Position numbers and translations under genes: made by a program
In this document: positions 23,874 through 31,823 of the stretch, piece after piece
Numbering within the stretch: the first letter of the stretch is position 1
Layout of the letters: every line of letters starts with the position of its first letter
The notes under the pieces: model-generated
Databases searched by the model: none
The model's input: only the letters and a program-made list of their open reading frames with translations
Told to the model about the DNA's origin: nothing
From: Bdellovibrionaceae bacterium UBA2351
GTDB lineage: Bacteria; Bdellovibrionota; Bdellovibrionia; Bdellovibrionales; Bdellovibrionaceae
Length of the DNA stretch: 31,823 nt
Assembly (NCBI GenBank): GCA_002344565.1
Contig: DDTZ01000136.1
Coordinates: 1-31,823, forward strand
Reading direction: 5' to 3'

Positions 23874-23991
23874 AAATGTAATAGCTAATTAATTTATTTC
23901 CCGATAACGAATCTAACGGAATTAATAACGGTCAAAGCCAGACCACTTTCTCAAATTGAAGCACTTTAACTATTCCATGGTCCTGAGTGTC

Positions 23992-25446
23992 TTAAGATGC
24001 GAATTCAACCTCTAGCATTTGCCAGTTACGAATTTCTTTCTCAAGAACCGCACGATCTTTAGCATCGATATCTTTTGAAGATAACAGTTTTTTCAAATCG
24101 GCAATTTGCTCAATCGCACGATCTTGGAAATATTTTTTTGCCATCTTTTTGAACTCTTCGGGTGAACGACGAGCCACGCCCTCATCTTTTGCAAGATCGT
24201 ATTCTTTTTTAATCATGTACAAAGAGTACGAACTCACTACCACTTGGGTCGTTACGATCACACGTGCGATCAATGTCGGGGAAACCTTCGTAAACACGGT
24301 GTGAACGTACTTCATTATATCACCCATCCATGTATTTTTAAATTTACCCATTAGGCCCGCACTACCTGTTCCCACCGAAGCCGTTGAAGCTCGAAATAAT
24401 TCCTTAATTCTAAAGACAGCAAAGACAGCTGCAAACGTTACAAACTTCGCCGCCGTATCTACCGCGAAAAGTTGAGCGATAAATCGATGATGTTCGTTAT
24501 CTTTAAGATCCGTGGCCATCGTCACACCGGCTCCGATAAACGGGATACTAAGAACAAATTGCCTAAACTCAGAAACTGTCTCGGCAGAACCCGACGAAGA
24601 AATTTTAAAGCATTTATTCAGAGCAATAGGCAAAACTTCCTGATTTATATAGTGTCTAAGCGTAGGAGAAATAAACCCTGCGTTCACTTGTTTTGTAACA
24701 GCATTTGGAGTCATCAATAGCATCGAAAAATAGTCACCCAAGCTGCTACGATACATGTCCATTATCATATGATGTTTGTAGGCAACGGGGTCATGTGAAC
24801 ACGGTTCGTAAACTTCTTTGTAACTTGGACGATGTTCACGTATCAACGTTTCCATATTCACGAGCTTCGCACGATAAATTACGCTCTGTTTGCTCGCGTC
24901 TCGCCAAACTCGATATAAAATTCCTGCTTGTTTATTTCTAACCGTAGTTAAGATCTCACGGAAAAGTGCTAAATCTTCGACATGAACAATCAATTCTTTA
25001 GGCTTCTTAGTCGTCGCAATAGTTACAGCACTAGAACCAACCATCCATTTCTTAACGAATCCACCAAACTCCAAAGGAAACTTACCAGCCTGTCCAGCCG
25101 TCGAAACTTTTTTAACCTCATCGACTACACCGCTCACTATCTTTTTCTTAAAATAGAACTGGTCTATTAAAATCCCGGTCACAGTTCCAAGTTGCAATAT
25201 ACTTGCTACAGCAAATCCAACGTTCTCAACACCTCGGATTTTTTCTTTAGCCCGAATGTCTTCGATAAAATCATCCAACTTAGCTATCGATTCTAATAGA
25301 AATTCATCAGAAACCTTAGCCTCGATTTCGGGAACCGTGACCTGAAGGGCCTGGGCATGAGGAATAAATACCAACTGCGCAGCCACAGCTAAGACCAACA
25401 CCAACATGATTTGAATTTTAAACGACAATTTTTGAAAAAATACCAT
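23992..25446 (-). CDS. Large exported/membrane protein of unknown function
   Basis: A 484-residue protein with a long N-terminal hydrophobic segment (IMLVLVLAVAAQLVFIPHAQA) that fits a signal peptide cut after AQA. Later hydrophobic stretches (VGFAVASILQLGTVTGILI, AAKFVTFAAVFAVF, ARVIVTTQVVVSSYSLYMI) could be membrane helices. The C-terminal ~70 residues are a charged helical region (RSPEEFKKMAKKYFQ... IADLKKLLSSK). A 6-bp inverted repeat (25447-25452 with 25460-25465) directly abuts the start codon. There is no strong Shine-Dalgarno. I do not recognise the family; such long exported proteins are common in Bdellovibrio-type genomes. Confidence 0.65.
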   Translation of the reverse strand: MVFFQKLSFKIQIMLVLVLAVAAQLVFIPHAQALQVTVPEIEAKVSDEFLLESIAKLDDFIEDIRAKEKIRGVENVGFAVASILQLGTVTGILIDQFYFKKKIVSGVVDEVKKVSTAGQAGKFPLEFGGFVKKWMVGSSAVTIATTKKPKELIVHVEDLALFREILTTVRNKQAGILYRVWRDASKQSVIYRAKLVNMETLIREHRPSYKEVYEPCSHDPVAYKHHMIMDMYRSSLGDYFSMLLMTPNAVTKQVNAGFISPTLRHYINQEVLPIALNKCFKISSSGSAETVSEFRQFVLSIPFIGAGVTMATDLKDNEHHRFIAQLFAVDTAAKFVTFAAVFAVFRIKELFRASTASVGTGSAGLMGKFKNTWMGDIMKYVHTVFTKVSPTLIARVIVTTQVVVSSYSLYMIKKEYDLAKDEGVARRSPEEFKKMAKKYFQDRAIEQIADLKKLLSSKDIDAKDRAVLEKEIRNWQMLEVEFAS

Positions 25447-25516
25447 GAGTGCTAACTATGCACTCGGCATTCCATAAAACGGGTTCCGGGCTAAAATTAA
25501 AAGGATTCTAACGATA

Positions 25517-25539
25517 TGGCCACCGATAAAAAGTGGCCA
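25517..25539. terminator. Weak hairpin downstream of scpB
   Basis: A 7-bp perfect stem TGGCCAC/GTGGCCA (25517-25523 with 25533-25539) around an A-rich loop lies about 35 bp downstream of the scpB stop on the minus strand. It may help end the trpS-scpA-scpB transcript, but no U-run follows on that strand. Confidence 0.35.
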
Positions 25540-25572
25540 AAATTGAGACAGTGAATGACAATCAGACGTTTT

Positions 25573-27015
25573 TTAAACGCCTTCCAATTCCTCATCCGTA
25601 GCGATCAAAGGCAACTCCTCCTCCGCCTCTTCGAAGTCTACAGTGACTTCATCTTCCGAAATCTCTAAAGCATCCGATTCCACCTCATCAGCCGATAGCT
25701 CAGTTTCCACTTCAGATTCAGCGTCTAGAGCCAAATCTTCCGCAGTCGTCTGTGCAGCAGCTGCCACAGCTGGTTTTTCATCAATTGACTTCTTACCAGC
25801 TGCCAAGGCTTCATCGTATCGTTTCAACCAGTTCAGATCGCGAGTGGATACGTGCTCATTAACTTCCAGTGCTTCACGAATGTTCTGAGCTTTTTCAAAC
25901 TCTTTCTTTTCTTTTTGGCGCTGCTTTTCTTGTTCAAAGAAATCAGATGAAGTTGTGATTTCATCGAGCTGTTCTGTGATTTTCATCAAGTCTTCTTCTC
26001 CGTCTGAGTATGCACCATCAGTTACTTGTTGAGACATCGTATCAGAGATTGAACTTAGCTTAGAATTCTTTGCCTCATCGTCTTCGTTAATACCTTCAGG
26101 TAATAACTCGTCGATTTGACTTAACGTTGGAAGTTCTTTTAGGTTACGCAAGCCAAAGATTTCTAAGAATTTTTTCGTTGTAATATATTGCATTGGCTTA
26201 CCAGGAAGATCACTCTTGCCAGCAAAGGCCACAATACCCTTTTCCATTAAGGCTCGTAATAAGTGACCCGATTCTACCCCACGAATTTCATCAATTTCAT
26301 GTTTAATCAAAGGTTGCTTATAGGCAACTATCGCTAAAACTTCTAGGGCAGGACCCGACAACTTAAACGGTTTTACTTTTAGCGTGCGACGCAAGAAATT
26401 CATGTTATCAAGTTTGGTTCGTAATTGGTAGCCACCCTGAACTTCTTCGATATAAACACCACGGTTACCACTCGCATACGCCACTGATAATTTTTCAATC
26501 GTACGACGGATCTTATCTGTTTTTACATTAGTGCCTTTGAAAATTATCTTCAACGCATTCAATGTAACTGGCTTATCCGTTGCGAATAAAACGGACTCAA
26601 CAATAGATTCTAGTTGTTCGTCTTCAACAAATTCTAATTCTTCAATTTCTGCCGAATCAAAATCACCAAGTTCCGAATCATCAAGATTCTCACCTTCAAC
26701 AGATGCATTTGCTGACATGACACTATCGTCTTCAGATGAGTCGTCGTCCTCTAACTTCATATTTTCAGCATCTAAGATTTCAAATTCACTTTCGTCAAGA
26801 ATAGGGGCGGCTTCGTCTTGAAATAGCGCTTGCGCCTCATCTGATTCTTCCGATTTAAATGCTGACTGTTCTGTATAGACTTCAGCGACCGTATGAGCTG
26901 CGTCTGGTTGAAACTCAGTGACTTCTTCAACTGTGAGCGTTTCAACCACATCTACCGGCGCGTCCACTTTTACTTCAACATCGTCTACATTTTTTGATTT
27001 CTTTTTCTTAGCCAT
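25573..27015 (-). CDS. scpB: Segregation and condensation protein B with long acidic extensions
   Basis: ScpB is the winged-helix partner that joins ScpA and Smc in the bacterial condensin that compacts and segregates chromosomes. The conserved core spans residues ~130-305 (LESIVESVLFATDKPV..., LSGPALEVLAIVAYKQPL, IRGVESGHLLRALMEKG, MQYITTKKFLEIFGL). The whole protein is 480 residues, over twice the usual size, because a lysine-rich then very acidic N-terminal region (1-130) and an acidic, partly coiled C-terminal region (306-480) are added; both look disordered. The start is fixed by the MAKKKKSK end and the upstream spacing from scpA (27 bp, with AAGGAAATATA). Confidence 0.93.
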   Translation of the reverse strand: MAKKKKSKNVDDVEVKVDAPVDVVETLTVEEVTEFQPDAAHTVAEVYTEQSAFKSEESDEAQALFQDEAAPILDESEFEILDAENMKLEDDDSSEDDSVMSANASVEGENLDDSELGDFDSAEIEELEFVEDEQLESIVESVLFATDKPVTLNALKIIFKGTNVKTDKIRRTIEKLSVAYASGNRGVYIEEVQGGYQLRTKLDNMNFLRRTLKVKPFKLSGPALEVLAIVAYKQPLIKHEIDEIRGVESGHLLRALMEKGIVAFAGKSDLPGKPMQYITTKKFLEIFGLRNLKELPTLSQIDELLPEGINEDDEAKNSKLSSISDTMSQQVTDGAYSDGEEDLMKITEQLDEITTSSDFFEQEKQRQKEKKEFEKAQNIREALEVNEHVSTRDLNWLKRYDEALAAGKKSIDEKPAVAAAAQTTAEDLALDAESEVETELSADEVESDALEISEDEVTVDFEEAEEELPLIATDEELEGV

Positions 27016-27042
27016 TATATTTCCTTAAATAATCTCAAAAAT

Positions 27043-28443
27043 TTAAATTTGCGCTTCGGGTTCGCCGTCTGACTCAACTTCATTTGAAGCCAGCTCGGCC
27101 TCGGCCTGTAGAATCTCTTCATCCGTAGCAACTTCCTCATCAGTCGTAAACTCGGCGCCAGCATCCACCGTTGCCCATACGTTTTCCTTAATTTCAAAAG
27201 GTTCTGCCGTATCGTCAGCTAACGCGATCTCAGCTTCGGTTTGCAAGATGTCGTCGCCTGTCTCCAATTCGATAGACGCCATTTCATCCGCCGATAACAA
27301 AATGGACTCTTCAGCAATCTGTTCAATTACTTCAGACACAAGTTCTTCTTCATCAGCTTCAACCGATGCTAAAACCGTATCTTCAACAGCTAAAGCGCCA
27401 TCCGCTGCAGCCGAACTCTCGTCTGCGACCAATGTTGCCTCCGGTGCCACGTCTACTATCGTATCCGTACTTACGGACTCAATAGATTCTCCAGCTAACT
27501 CGCGCTCAGCTTGCAGAATTTCATCATCTGTGGCCATGTCTTCAAGTGATAACTGCATCGACTCTTCGTCTTCTATACGGTCTTCTGCATCTACAAGAAC
27601 AAATTCGTCACCATCACCGCCGGACGCAATTTCAGCTGCCGCATCAGCTTCTGCTTTTTCAAACAAACTGTCCGCACGGTTATCAATTGATCCATACTCT
27701 TCAACAGCAGACACAACATCTTTTTCAATTGGTTTTTTGAGATCGATCCACAAATCGCCGTATGTTTCTGTTTGATATAAACCTACAAAGCCTAGTTTAG
27801 CCAATTCAAGCACACTTAAAAATGTGATTAGGACTTGGCGCATGCGATTTTCAGTTTCACCAATCAGCTCATTTAACGTTTTCCGACTGCCTACAGTTAA
27901 TAGATCTTTGATTTCTAAAATACGACTAGCGATACTTTGTGCTTTAGCGGTTACCTGATGAATACGTTTTTTCGCCGACCGCATAATTTGCCGGTACAAA
28001 GAAATCATTTGAAACAAACCATTTTCTTCAACTTCGATTTCCTCTGTCGGTTCGTCCAAATTTAAACGAACGCCGCGAGTCCACATATCACGTCCCACTA
28101 GCGGACGTTCGTAAAGCAACCGAGCGGCCTCTTGGTATTTTTGGTACTCAAGAAGTTTTTGAACAAGTTCTTTACGTGGATCTTCGGTTTCAATGACTTC
28201 ACCCTTCTCATCATATTGAGGAAGAAGCATTTTAGACTTAATTTGAATCAGCGTTGCGGCCATAGCCACAAATTCACCCGCCACTTCTAAATCTAATTCT
28301 TTCATTAATTTTATGTAATCCAGATACTGAGTCGTGATTTCATTAATTTTAATGTCAAAAATATCCATCTCGTCCTTGCGGATAAGATACAATAATAAAG
28401 CTAAAGGACCTTCGAATTTGGAAAGCTGTACAACAACACTCAT
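27043..28443 (-). CDS. scpA: Segregation and condensation protein A with acidic repeat tail
   Basis: ScpA is the kleisin subunit bridging the Smc heads. The N-terminal LSKFEGPLALLLYLIRKDEMDIFDIKINEITTQYL signature and the winged-helix end (about 185-245, RMRQVLITFLSVLELAKLGFVGLYQ) define a normal core of about 250 residues. A further ~215 residues are highly acidic and contain three related blocks: 303-317 (MATDDEILQAERELA), 393-408 (TGDDILQTEAEIA type) and 438-452 (VATDEEILQAEAELA). The start lies 1 bp after the trpS stop, so translation is probably coupled. The tail explains the long antisense open frames in this area. Confidence 0.93.
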   Translation of the reverse strand: MSVVVQLSKFEGPLALLLYLIRKDEMDIFDIKINEITTQYLDYIKLMKELDLEVAGEFVAMAATLIQIKSKMLLPQYDEKGEVIETEDPRKELVQKLLEYQKYQEAARLLYERPLVGRDMWTRGVRLNLDEPTEEIEVEENGLFQMISLYRQIMRSAKKRIHQVTAKAQSIASRILEIKDLLTVGSRKTLNELIGETENRMRQVLITFLSVLELAKLGFVGLYQTETYGDLWIDLKKPIEKDVVSAVEEYGSIDNRADSLFEKAEADAAAEIASGGDGDEFVLVDAEDRIEDEESMQLSLEDMATDDEILQAERELAGESIESVSTDTIVDVAPEATLVADESSAAADGALAVEDTVLASVEADEEELVSEVIEQIAEESILLSADEMASIELETGDDILQTEAEIALADDTAEPFEIKENVWATVDAGAEFTTDEEVATDEEILQAEAELASNEVESDGEPEAQI

Positions 28444-28444
28444 G

Positions 28445-29458
28445 CTACAACCATTTCATGTGGTGTCTTACTGTTTCAAGCGTTTTCTGCGCATAATGTC
28501 GCGCCTTTTCACAATTTTGTTTAATTTGTCGATTTAAATCATCAGGTTTGCTCATTAATTCCGCTTTTTTAGCTCGCGGAAACTCCATCTTTGCATTCAT
28601 ATTAAGCGCTAATCGTCCTTTACAATCACCGCACCCAATACCTGCCGTTGTGCAGCCTGTTTTCACCCACTCAAGCTCGTCTGTTTTCGAATACAGCTTA
28701 TGGAAGGTGTACACAGAACACACCTCAGGATTACCCGGATCTTCGCGTCGCACCCGCTTTGGATCCGTTATCATCATATTTATTTTCTTTTTTAATGATT
28801 TCTCATCTTTTTCCGTTAGCAATATCGTGTTGTTGTAACTCTTAGACATCTTACGTCCGTCTAATCCTGGCAATGTCGGCGTTTCCGTGAGCAATGGCTT
28901 GCACTCACGCAGCTTACCTTTATAAATGTGATTAAACCGCCGCACGATCTCACGGCTTAATTCTAAATGCGCGATCTGATCATGCCCGACAGGAACCAAA
29001 GCCCCATTATAAAGAGCAATATCCGCCGCTTGCAGAACTGGATACGCAAAACGACCCAAATTATGAGTATCTGAAGCTTTCGCTTCCTCTTCCGCATCTT
29101 TCCACGTAGGAACGCGCTCAAGCCACCCCATTGGCGTTAGATTGGCGAAAATCATAAATAATTCTAGATGTTCGGGAACGTGGCTCTGGATAAACAACGT
29201 CGACTTTTCAGTATCAATTCCCCATGCTAACATTTCTGCATACATTTCACGCATCAAAGGCAGGATCTCATCAGATCGTTTGTAGGCCGTCGTTAAACCA
29301 TGCCAATCCATAATGCCAAAAAAACACTGATATTTATCTTGAAGATCTAACCAATTATGGATCGCCCCCCAGTAATTACCGATGTGCAGCTCGCCTGTTA
29401 CGCGTACGCCGCTCACTACATTAACCTTTTCAACTTTATTTGAAACTGATTCTGACAT
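28445..29458 (-). CDS. trpS: Tryptophanyl-tRNA synthetase with iron-sulfur-type cysteine motif
   Basis: A class I aminoacyl-tRNA synthetase that charges tRNA-Trp, 337 residues. The HIGH-type motif is GELHIGNYWG (residues 22-31) and the KMSKS loop is GRKMSKSYNN (201-210). C247, C269, C276 and C279 form C-x21-C-x6-C-x2-C in the anticodon-binding region. This closely matches the C-x22-C-x6-C-x2-C motif that holds a [4Fe-4S] cluster in Thermotoga maritima TrpRS. The ATG follows TTAGGA with five bases spacing. It lies upstream of scpA and downstream of the site-2 protease gene in one leftward run. Confidence 0.95.
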   Translation of the reverse strand: MSESVSNKVEKVNVVSGVRVTGELHIGNYWGAIHNWLDLQDKYQCFFGIMDWHGLTTAYKRSDEILPLMREMYAEMLAWGIDTEKSTLFIQSHVPEHLELFMIFANLTPMGWLERVPTWKDAEEEAKASDTHNLGRFAYPVLQAADIALYNGALVPVGHDQIAHLELSREIVRRFNHIYKGKLRECKPLLTETPTLPGLDGRKMSKSYNNTILLTEKDEKSLKKKINMMITDPKRVRREDPGNPEVCSVYTFHKLYSKTDELEWVKTGCTTAGIGCGDCKGRLALNMNAKMEFPRAKKAELMSKPDDLNRQIKQNCEKARHYAQKTLETVRHHMKWL

Positions 29459-29488
29459 TTTTTCCTAATTTAGATTTTAATATGAATA

Positions 29489-30163
29489 CTATGAGACGCC
29501 GAAGATCATGACAGCAAGATGAAGTAAACCCTGAGCTATCCAGCGAACCGGGTAAGAAATGATCGCACCCAATCCTGAAATAAAGATAAACAACAAGATA
29601 AATCCGGAGATATGTTCATTTTGCTCTAGCTTATGATTAATACTCGCTGGAAGAAATCGAGCTAGCACTTTTCCACCATCTAATGGGTGAAGCGGAATCA
29701 TATTAAATACAGCCAGCGATGCATTTGTGATCAAAAAAGATACAAATAGTTTTTTGACCATATCCTGAGTATCTGGCGCCACGTGCGTAATAACTAAGAC
29801 GTAAACAAACGCGGCAATCAACGCCAACAAAAGATTCGACAGAGGACCAGCCAAAGCGATCCAAAACATGTCATTTCTTACATTTTTCAAATTCCGCGCG
29901 GACACAGGAACCGGCTTGGCCCAGCCAAAGAAAAATGACGGACCACCACTAGAAATAGAAAAAATTGAAATTAGAGGCAAAACCAGCGTACCTACCACAT
30001 CCATATGAACAAGGGGATTCAAGGTCAAACGACCCATCATTTCCGCAGTGTTATCGCCTTTTAATTTAGCAACCCATCCATGCGCATATTCATGAAAGCA
30101 AAGAGCAAATAGAAAAGGGAAAAAAATCAAAATTATATTAGATACAAATTGCATTACGTCCAT
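29489..30163 (-). CDS. Site-2 protease family (M50) membrane metallopeptidase
   Basis: A 224-residue integral membrane protein. The zinc motif HExxH is H24-E25-H28 (CFHEYAHGWVA) in the first helix and the third ligand D162 is in NMIPLHPLDGGKVL. Between them are GRLTLNPLVHMDVVGT and GWAKPVPVS, standard for the short M50B branch found beside trpS/scpA in many bacteria. It should cleave substrates within or near the inner membrane; the substrate is unknown. The start ATG 30163 has a weak ribosome site; an ATG three codons on is possible. Confidence 0.92.
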   Translation of the reverse strand: MDVMQFVSNIILIFFPFLFALCFHEYAHGWVAKLKGDNTAEMMGRLTLNPLVHMDVVGTLVLPLISIFSISSGGPSFFFGWAKPVPVSARNLKNVRNDMFWIALAGPLSNLLLALIAAFVYVLVITHVAPDTQDMVKKLFVSFLITNASLAVFNMIPLHPLDGGKVLARFLPASINHKLEQNEHISGFILLFIFISGLGAIISYPVRWIAQGLLHLAVMIFGVS

Positions 30164-30213
30164 AGACCCAAAGTTAGTGAAAACATCACCGAAAGTCTAT
30201 TTGAAATCGTGAT

Positions 30214-30243
30214 TTTATAGCGTTCCACAGCCGTGCGAGTCAT
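30214..30243 (-). promoter_or_regulatory. Candidate promoter for the site-2 protease/trpS/scpAB run
   Basis: On the minus strand ATGACT (30243-30238) and TATAAA (30219-30214) are spaced by 18 bp, about 50 bp before the start codon at 30163. It lies back to back with the acyl-CoA dehydrogenase promoter. The -35 match is partial. Confidence 0.35.
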
Positions 30244-30245
30244 GG

Positions 30246-30273
30246 TTGACTTGCCATTTTTTTGCGGTAGATT
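30246..30273 (+). promoter_or_regulatory. Promoter of the acyl-CoA dehydrogenase gene
   Basis: TTGACT (30246-30251) and TAGATT (30268-30273) are spaced by 16 bp. Transcription would begin near 30280, leaving a short leader with AAGGAGA just before ATG 30303. The fit to a housekeeping sigma-70-type promoter is good. Confidence 0.6.
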
Positions 30274-30302
30274 TTTTACTATTAATTTTTAAGGAGATTT
30301 CC

Positions 30303-31460
30303 ATGACCGAGAACGCACGCCCAGCTATCACGACTCTATCTGAAGACGAAAAAGCATTCAAAGAAGCCATTCGCAGTTTTGCCGAAAGCGAAATAAAACC
30401 GATAGTCAATAAAATGGACGAAGAATCTCAAATGCCAGAATCCCTGATCAAAAAACTTTTCGAAATGGGCCTAATGGGCATTGAAACTCCGGAAAAATAC
30501 GGCGGTACGGGCTCAACCTTTACCATGGCCTGCATGGCTGTTGAAGAATTAGGTCGCGTCGACGGCTCAGTGTCTGTATTAGTTGACGTGCAAAATACGC
30601 TAACGACAAACGCGTTCCTTAAATGGGGCACCGAAGCTCAAAAAGAAAAATACCTAAGCAAAATGGCAACAGAATGGGTGGGCGCCTACGCACTGTCTGA
30701 AAGCTCGAGCGGTTCAGATGCATTTGCCCTAAAACTTAAAGCAGAACAAAAAGGTGACAAGTTCATCTTGAATGGAACTAAACTTTGGATCACAAATGCG
30801 TCACACGCAAATGTATTTATTTGCTTTGCTAACACAGATTTTAGCAAAGGTTATAAAGGCATCACCGCATTCATCGTTGAAAAAGGCTTTCCAGGATTTA
30901 AAGTCGGCAAAAAAGAAGACAAATTAGGAATCCGCGCATCGTCAACGTGTGAACTTTTATTCGAAAACTGCGAAGTGCCAATGGCCAACGTATTAGGTGA
31001 AGTAGGTAAAGGCTATAAAATCGCCATCGAAACATTGAATGAAGGCCGTATTGGTATCGGCGCACAAATGGTCGGTATCGCACAAGGTGCCTACGAAGCG
31101 ACATTAAACTACATCAAAACACGCGAACAGTTTGGCAAAAAACTGAGTGACTTCCAAGGTGTTCAATTCCAGCTTGCCGAAATGCGCGTTTCACTAGAAG
31201 CAGCTCGCTTGATGGTGTACAATGCGGCTCGCTTAAAAGACGCAGGCGAAGACTTTGTTGAATCCGCAGCTATGGCCAAATTATATTCGTCTCGCGCTGC
31301 TGAAAAAATCTCGTCAATGGCGATTGATCTATTTGGCGGCAATGGCTTTACAAAAGAATACCCTGTCGAAAAGTTCTGGCGTGATGCTAAAATCGGCCAG
31401 ATTTACGAGGGCACAAGTAATATGCAATTGAACACAATTGCTAAAATCGAGTTGTCTTAA
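30303..31460 (+). CDS. Acyl-CoA dehydrogenase, short/branched-chain type
   Basis: An FAD enzyme of 385 residues that introduces the alpha-beta double bond in acyl-CoA, with electrons passed to ETF. The N-terminal helical domain contains MGLMGIETPEKYGGTG, the middle domain YALSESSSGSDA (FAD and substrate loop) and LNGTKLWITNA, and the C-terminal domain EGRIGIGAQMVGIAQGA. The catalytic base is the glutamate in YEGTSNMQLNTIAK. The pattern is closest to short/branched-chain enzymes (ACADSB/ACADS), so substrate choice is tentative. ATG 30303 is preceded by AAGGAGA; an upstream in-frame TTG at 30246 is the -35 box of the promoter. Confidence 0.93.
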   Translation: MTENARPAITTLSEDEKAFKEAIRSFAESEIKPIVNKMDEESQMPESLIKKLFEMGLMGIETPEKYGGTGSTFTMACMAVEELGRVDGSVSVLVDVQNTLTTNAFLKWGTEAQKEKYLSKMATEWVGAYALSESSSGSDAFALKLKAEQKGDKFILNGTKLWITNASHANVFICFANTDFSKGYKGITAFIVEKGFPGFKVGKKEDKLGIRASSTCELLFENCEVPMANVLGEVGKGYKIAIETLNEGRIGIGAQMVGIAQGAYEATLNYIKTREQFGKKLSDFQGVQFQLAEMRVSLEAARLMVYNAARLKDAGEDFVESAAMAKLYSSRAAEKISSMAIDLFGGNGFTKEYPVEKFWRDAKIGQIYEGTSNMQLNTIAKIELS

Positions 31461-31823
31461 TTAAACGTCTAAATTGTTTTATTCTTTTTCTGCTTTCATG
31501 GTTGGCGTTTACACTAACGCCAACATTGTCTTGGGCCGACACATTACGCATACCCTACCAGAATGAACTCACTGAAATTAACCCATTAAATTTACGATCG
31601 CCCTCTGGCGCGTATATCCATCACGCTTTGTTTAGAAACCTATTGTGGATAAACGACAAGAACGAGCTGATTCCAGACCTAGCCTCTAACTGCCAATGGA
31701 AAACATCATTAAAACTTCGCTGCCAAATTAAAAAAGATTTAAAGTGGAGCAACGGCGATTCTATTACGGCAAAAGATTTCCTTCAAACCTACGAATTCAT
31801 TCTAAATCCAAAATCGGACTTCA
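31460..31823 (+). CDS. Extracellular solute-binding protein, family 5 (N-terminal part)
   Basis: A rightward frame open to the window end encodes a signal peptide (KRLNCFILFLLSWLAFTLTPTLSWA) followed by DTLRIPYQNELTEINPLN and LKWSNGDSITAKDFLQTYEF. These are marks of peptide/nickel-type binding proteins (SBP_bac_5). Such proteins bind peptides or similar ligands in the periplasm for an ABC importer. No ATG, GTG or TTG lies in frame between the preceding stop (31442-31444) and the signal core. ATT 31460, overlapping the acyl-CoA dehydrogenase stop codon, is the best placed candidate; TTG 31502 would cut the signal short. The start is therefore uncertain and the C-terminus is missing. Confidence 0.65.
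   Translation, partial: MKRLNCFILFLLSWLAFTLTPTLSWADTLRIPYQNELTEINPLNLRSPSGAYIHHALFRNLLWINDKNELIPDLASNCQWKTSLKLRCQIKKDLKWSNGDSITAKDFLQTYEFILNPKSDF

Noticed and set aside
27248..27775. Long open frame on the plus strand, serine-rich, opposite scpA
   Set aside because: It is an antisense shadow of the acidic GAA/GAT-rich tail of scpA; no ribosome binding site and low-complexity serine composition. The same applies to similar frames opposite scpB.
30246..30302. TTG at 30246 as start of the acyl-CoA dehydrogenase
   Set aside because: That TTG is part of the -35 box, and a strong AAGGAGA precedes ATG 30303, where the family sequence begins.

Overview
The window is a chromosomal stretch of about 32 kb with moderate-to-low GC. 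It most resembles a member of the Bdellovibrionota (Bdellovibrio/Pseudobdellovibrio-like). This is inferred from the mix of ordinary proteobacterial housekeeping genes with many secreted or lipid-anchored proteins of unknown function, the GYF_2-PilZ protein, the trpS-scpA-scpB order and the NrdR-type control of class Ia ribonucleotide reductase. No rRNA, tRNA, CRISPR array, transposase or prophage gene was seen.

Layout. 1-1604: a truncated leftward exported protein and a divergent small outer-membrane-type protein. 1680-8760: a long rightward housekeeping run, yceD-rpmF-fabH-fabD-fabG-acpP-fabF-rpiB-glyA, which supplies ribosomal protein L32, most of type II fatty acid initiation and elongation, a pentose phosphate isomerase and serine hydroxymethyltransferase. 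It ends in a 24-bp perfect inverted repeat (8769-8828). 9013-13753: a LytM/M23 lipoprotein, a leftward beta-barrel candidate, a patatin-like phospholipase and a leftward Kup potassium transporter. 13889-16578: a compact three-gene rightward unit made of a predicted secreted HExxH protein, a membrane-anchored protein and a GYF_2-PilZ protein. 16575-18447: a leftward MnmC-like methyltransferase divergent from a YhcC-type radical SAM protein.

18448-23313: a 400-bp control region with two NrdR boxes exactly 31 bp apart over a promoter, then nrdA, nrdB and a tightly linked membrane-anchored protein that looks like a degenerate solute-binding protein. 23300-25446: two leftward exported proteins of unknown function. 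25573-30163: a leftward run in transcription order site-2 protease, trpS, scpA, scpB. TrpRS carries a four-cysteine motif like that of iron-sulfur TrpRS enzymes, and both condensin subunits have long acidic extensions. 30303-31823: an acyl-CoA dehydrogenase with a clear promoter, then the start of a family 5 extracellular solute-binding protein cut by the window edge.

Most promising for follow-up: the HExxH/anchor/PilZ unit, the NrdR-controlled nrd operon with its extra third gene and long leader, the tandem palindromes between fabH and fabD, the iron-sulfur-type TrpRS, and a sequence block shared by two divergent intergenic regions.
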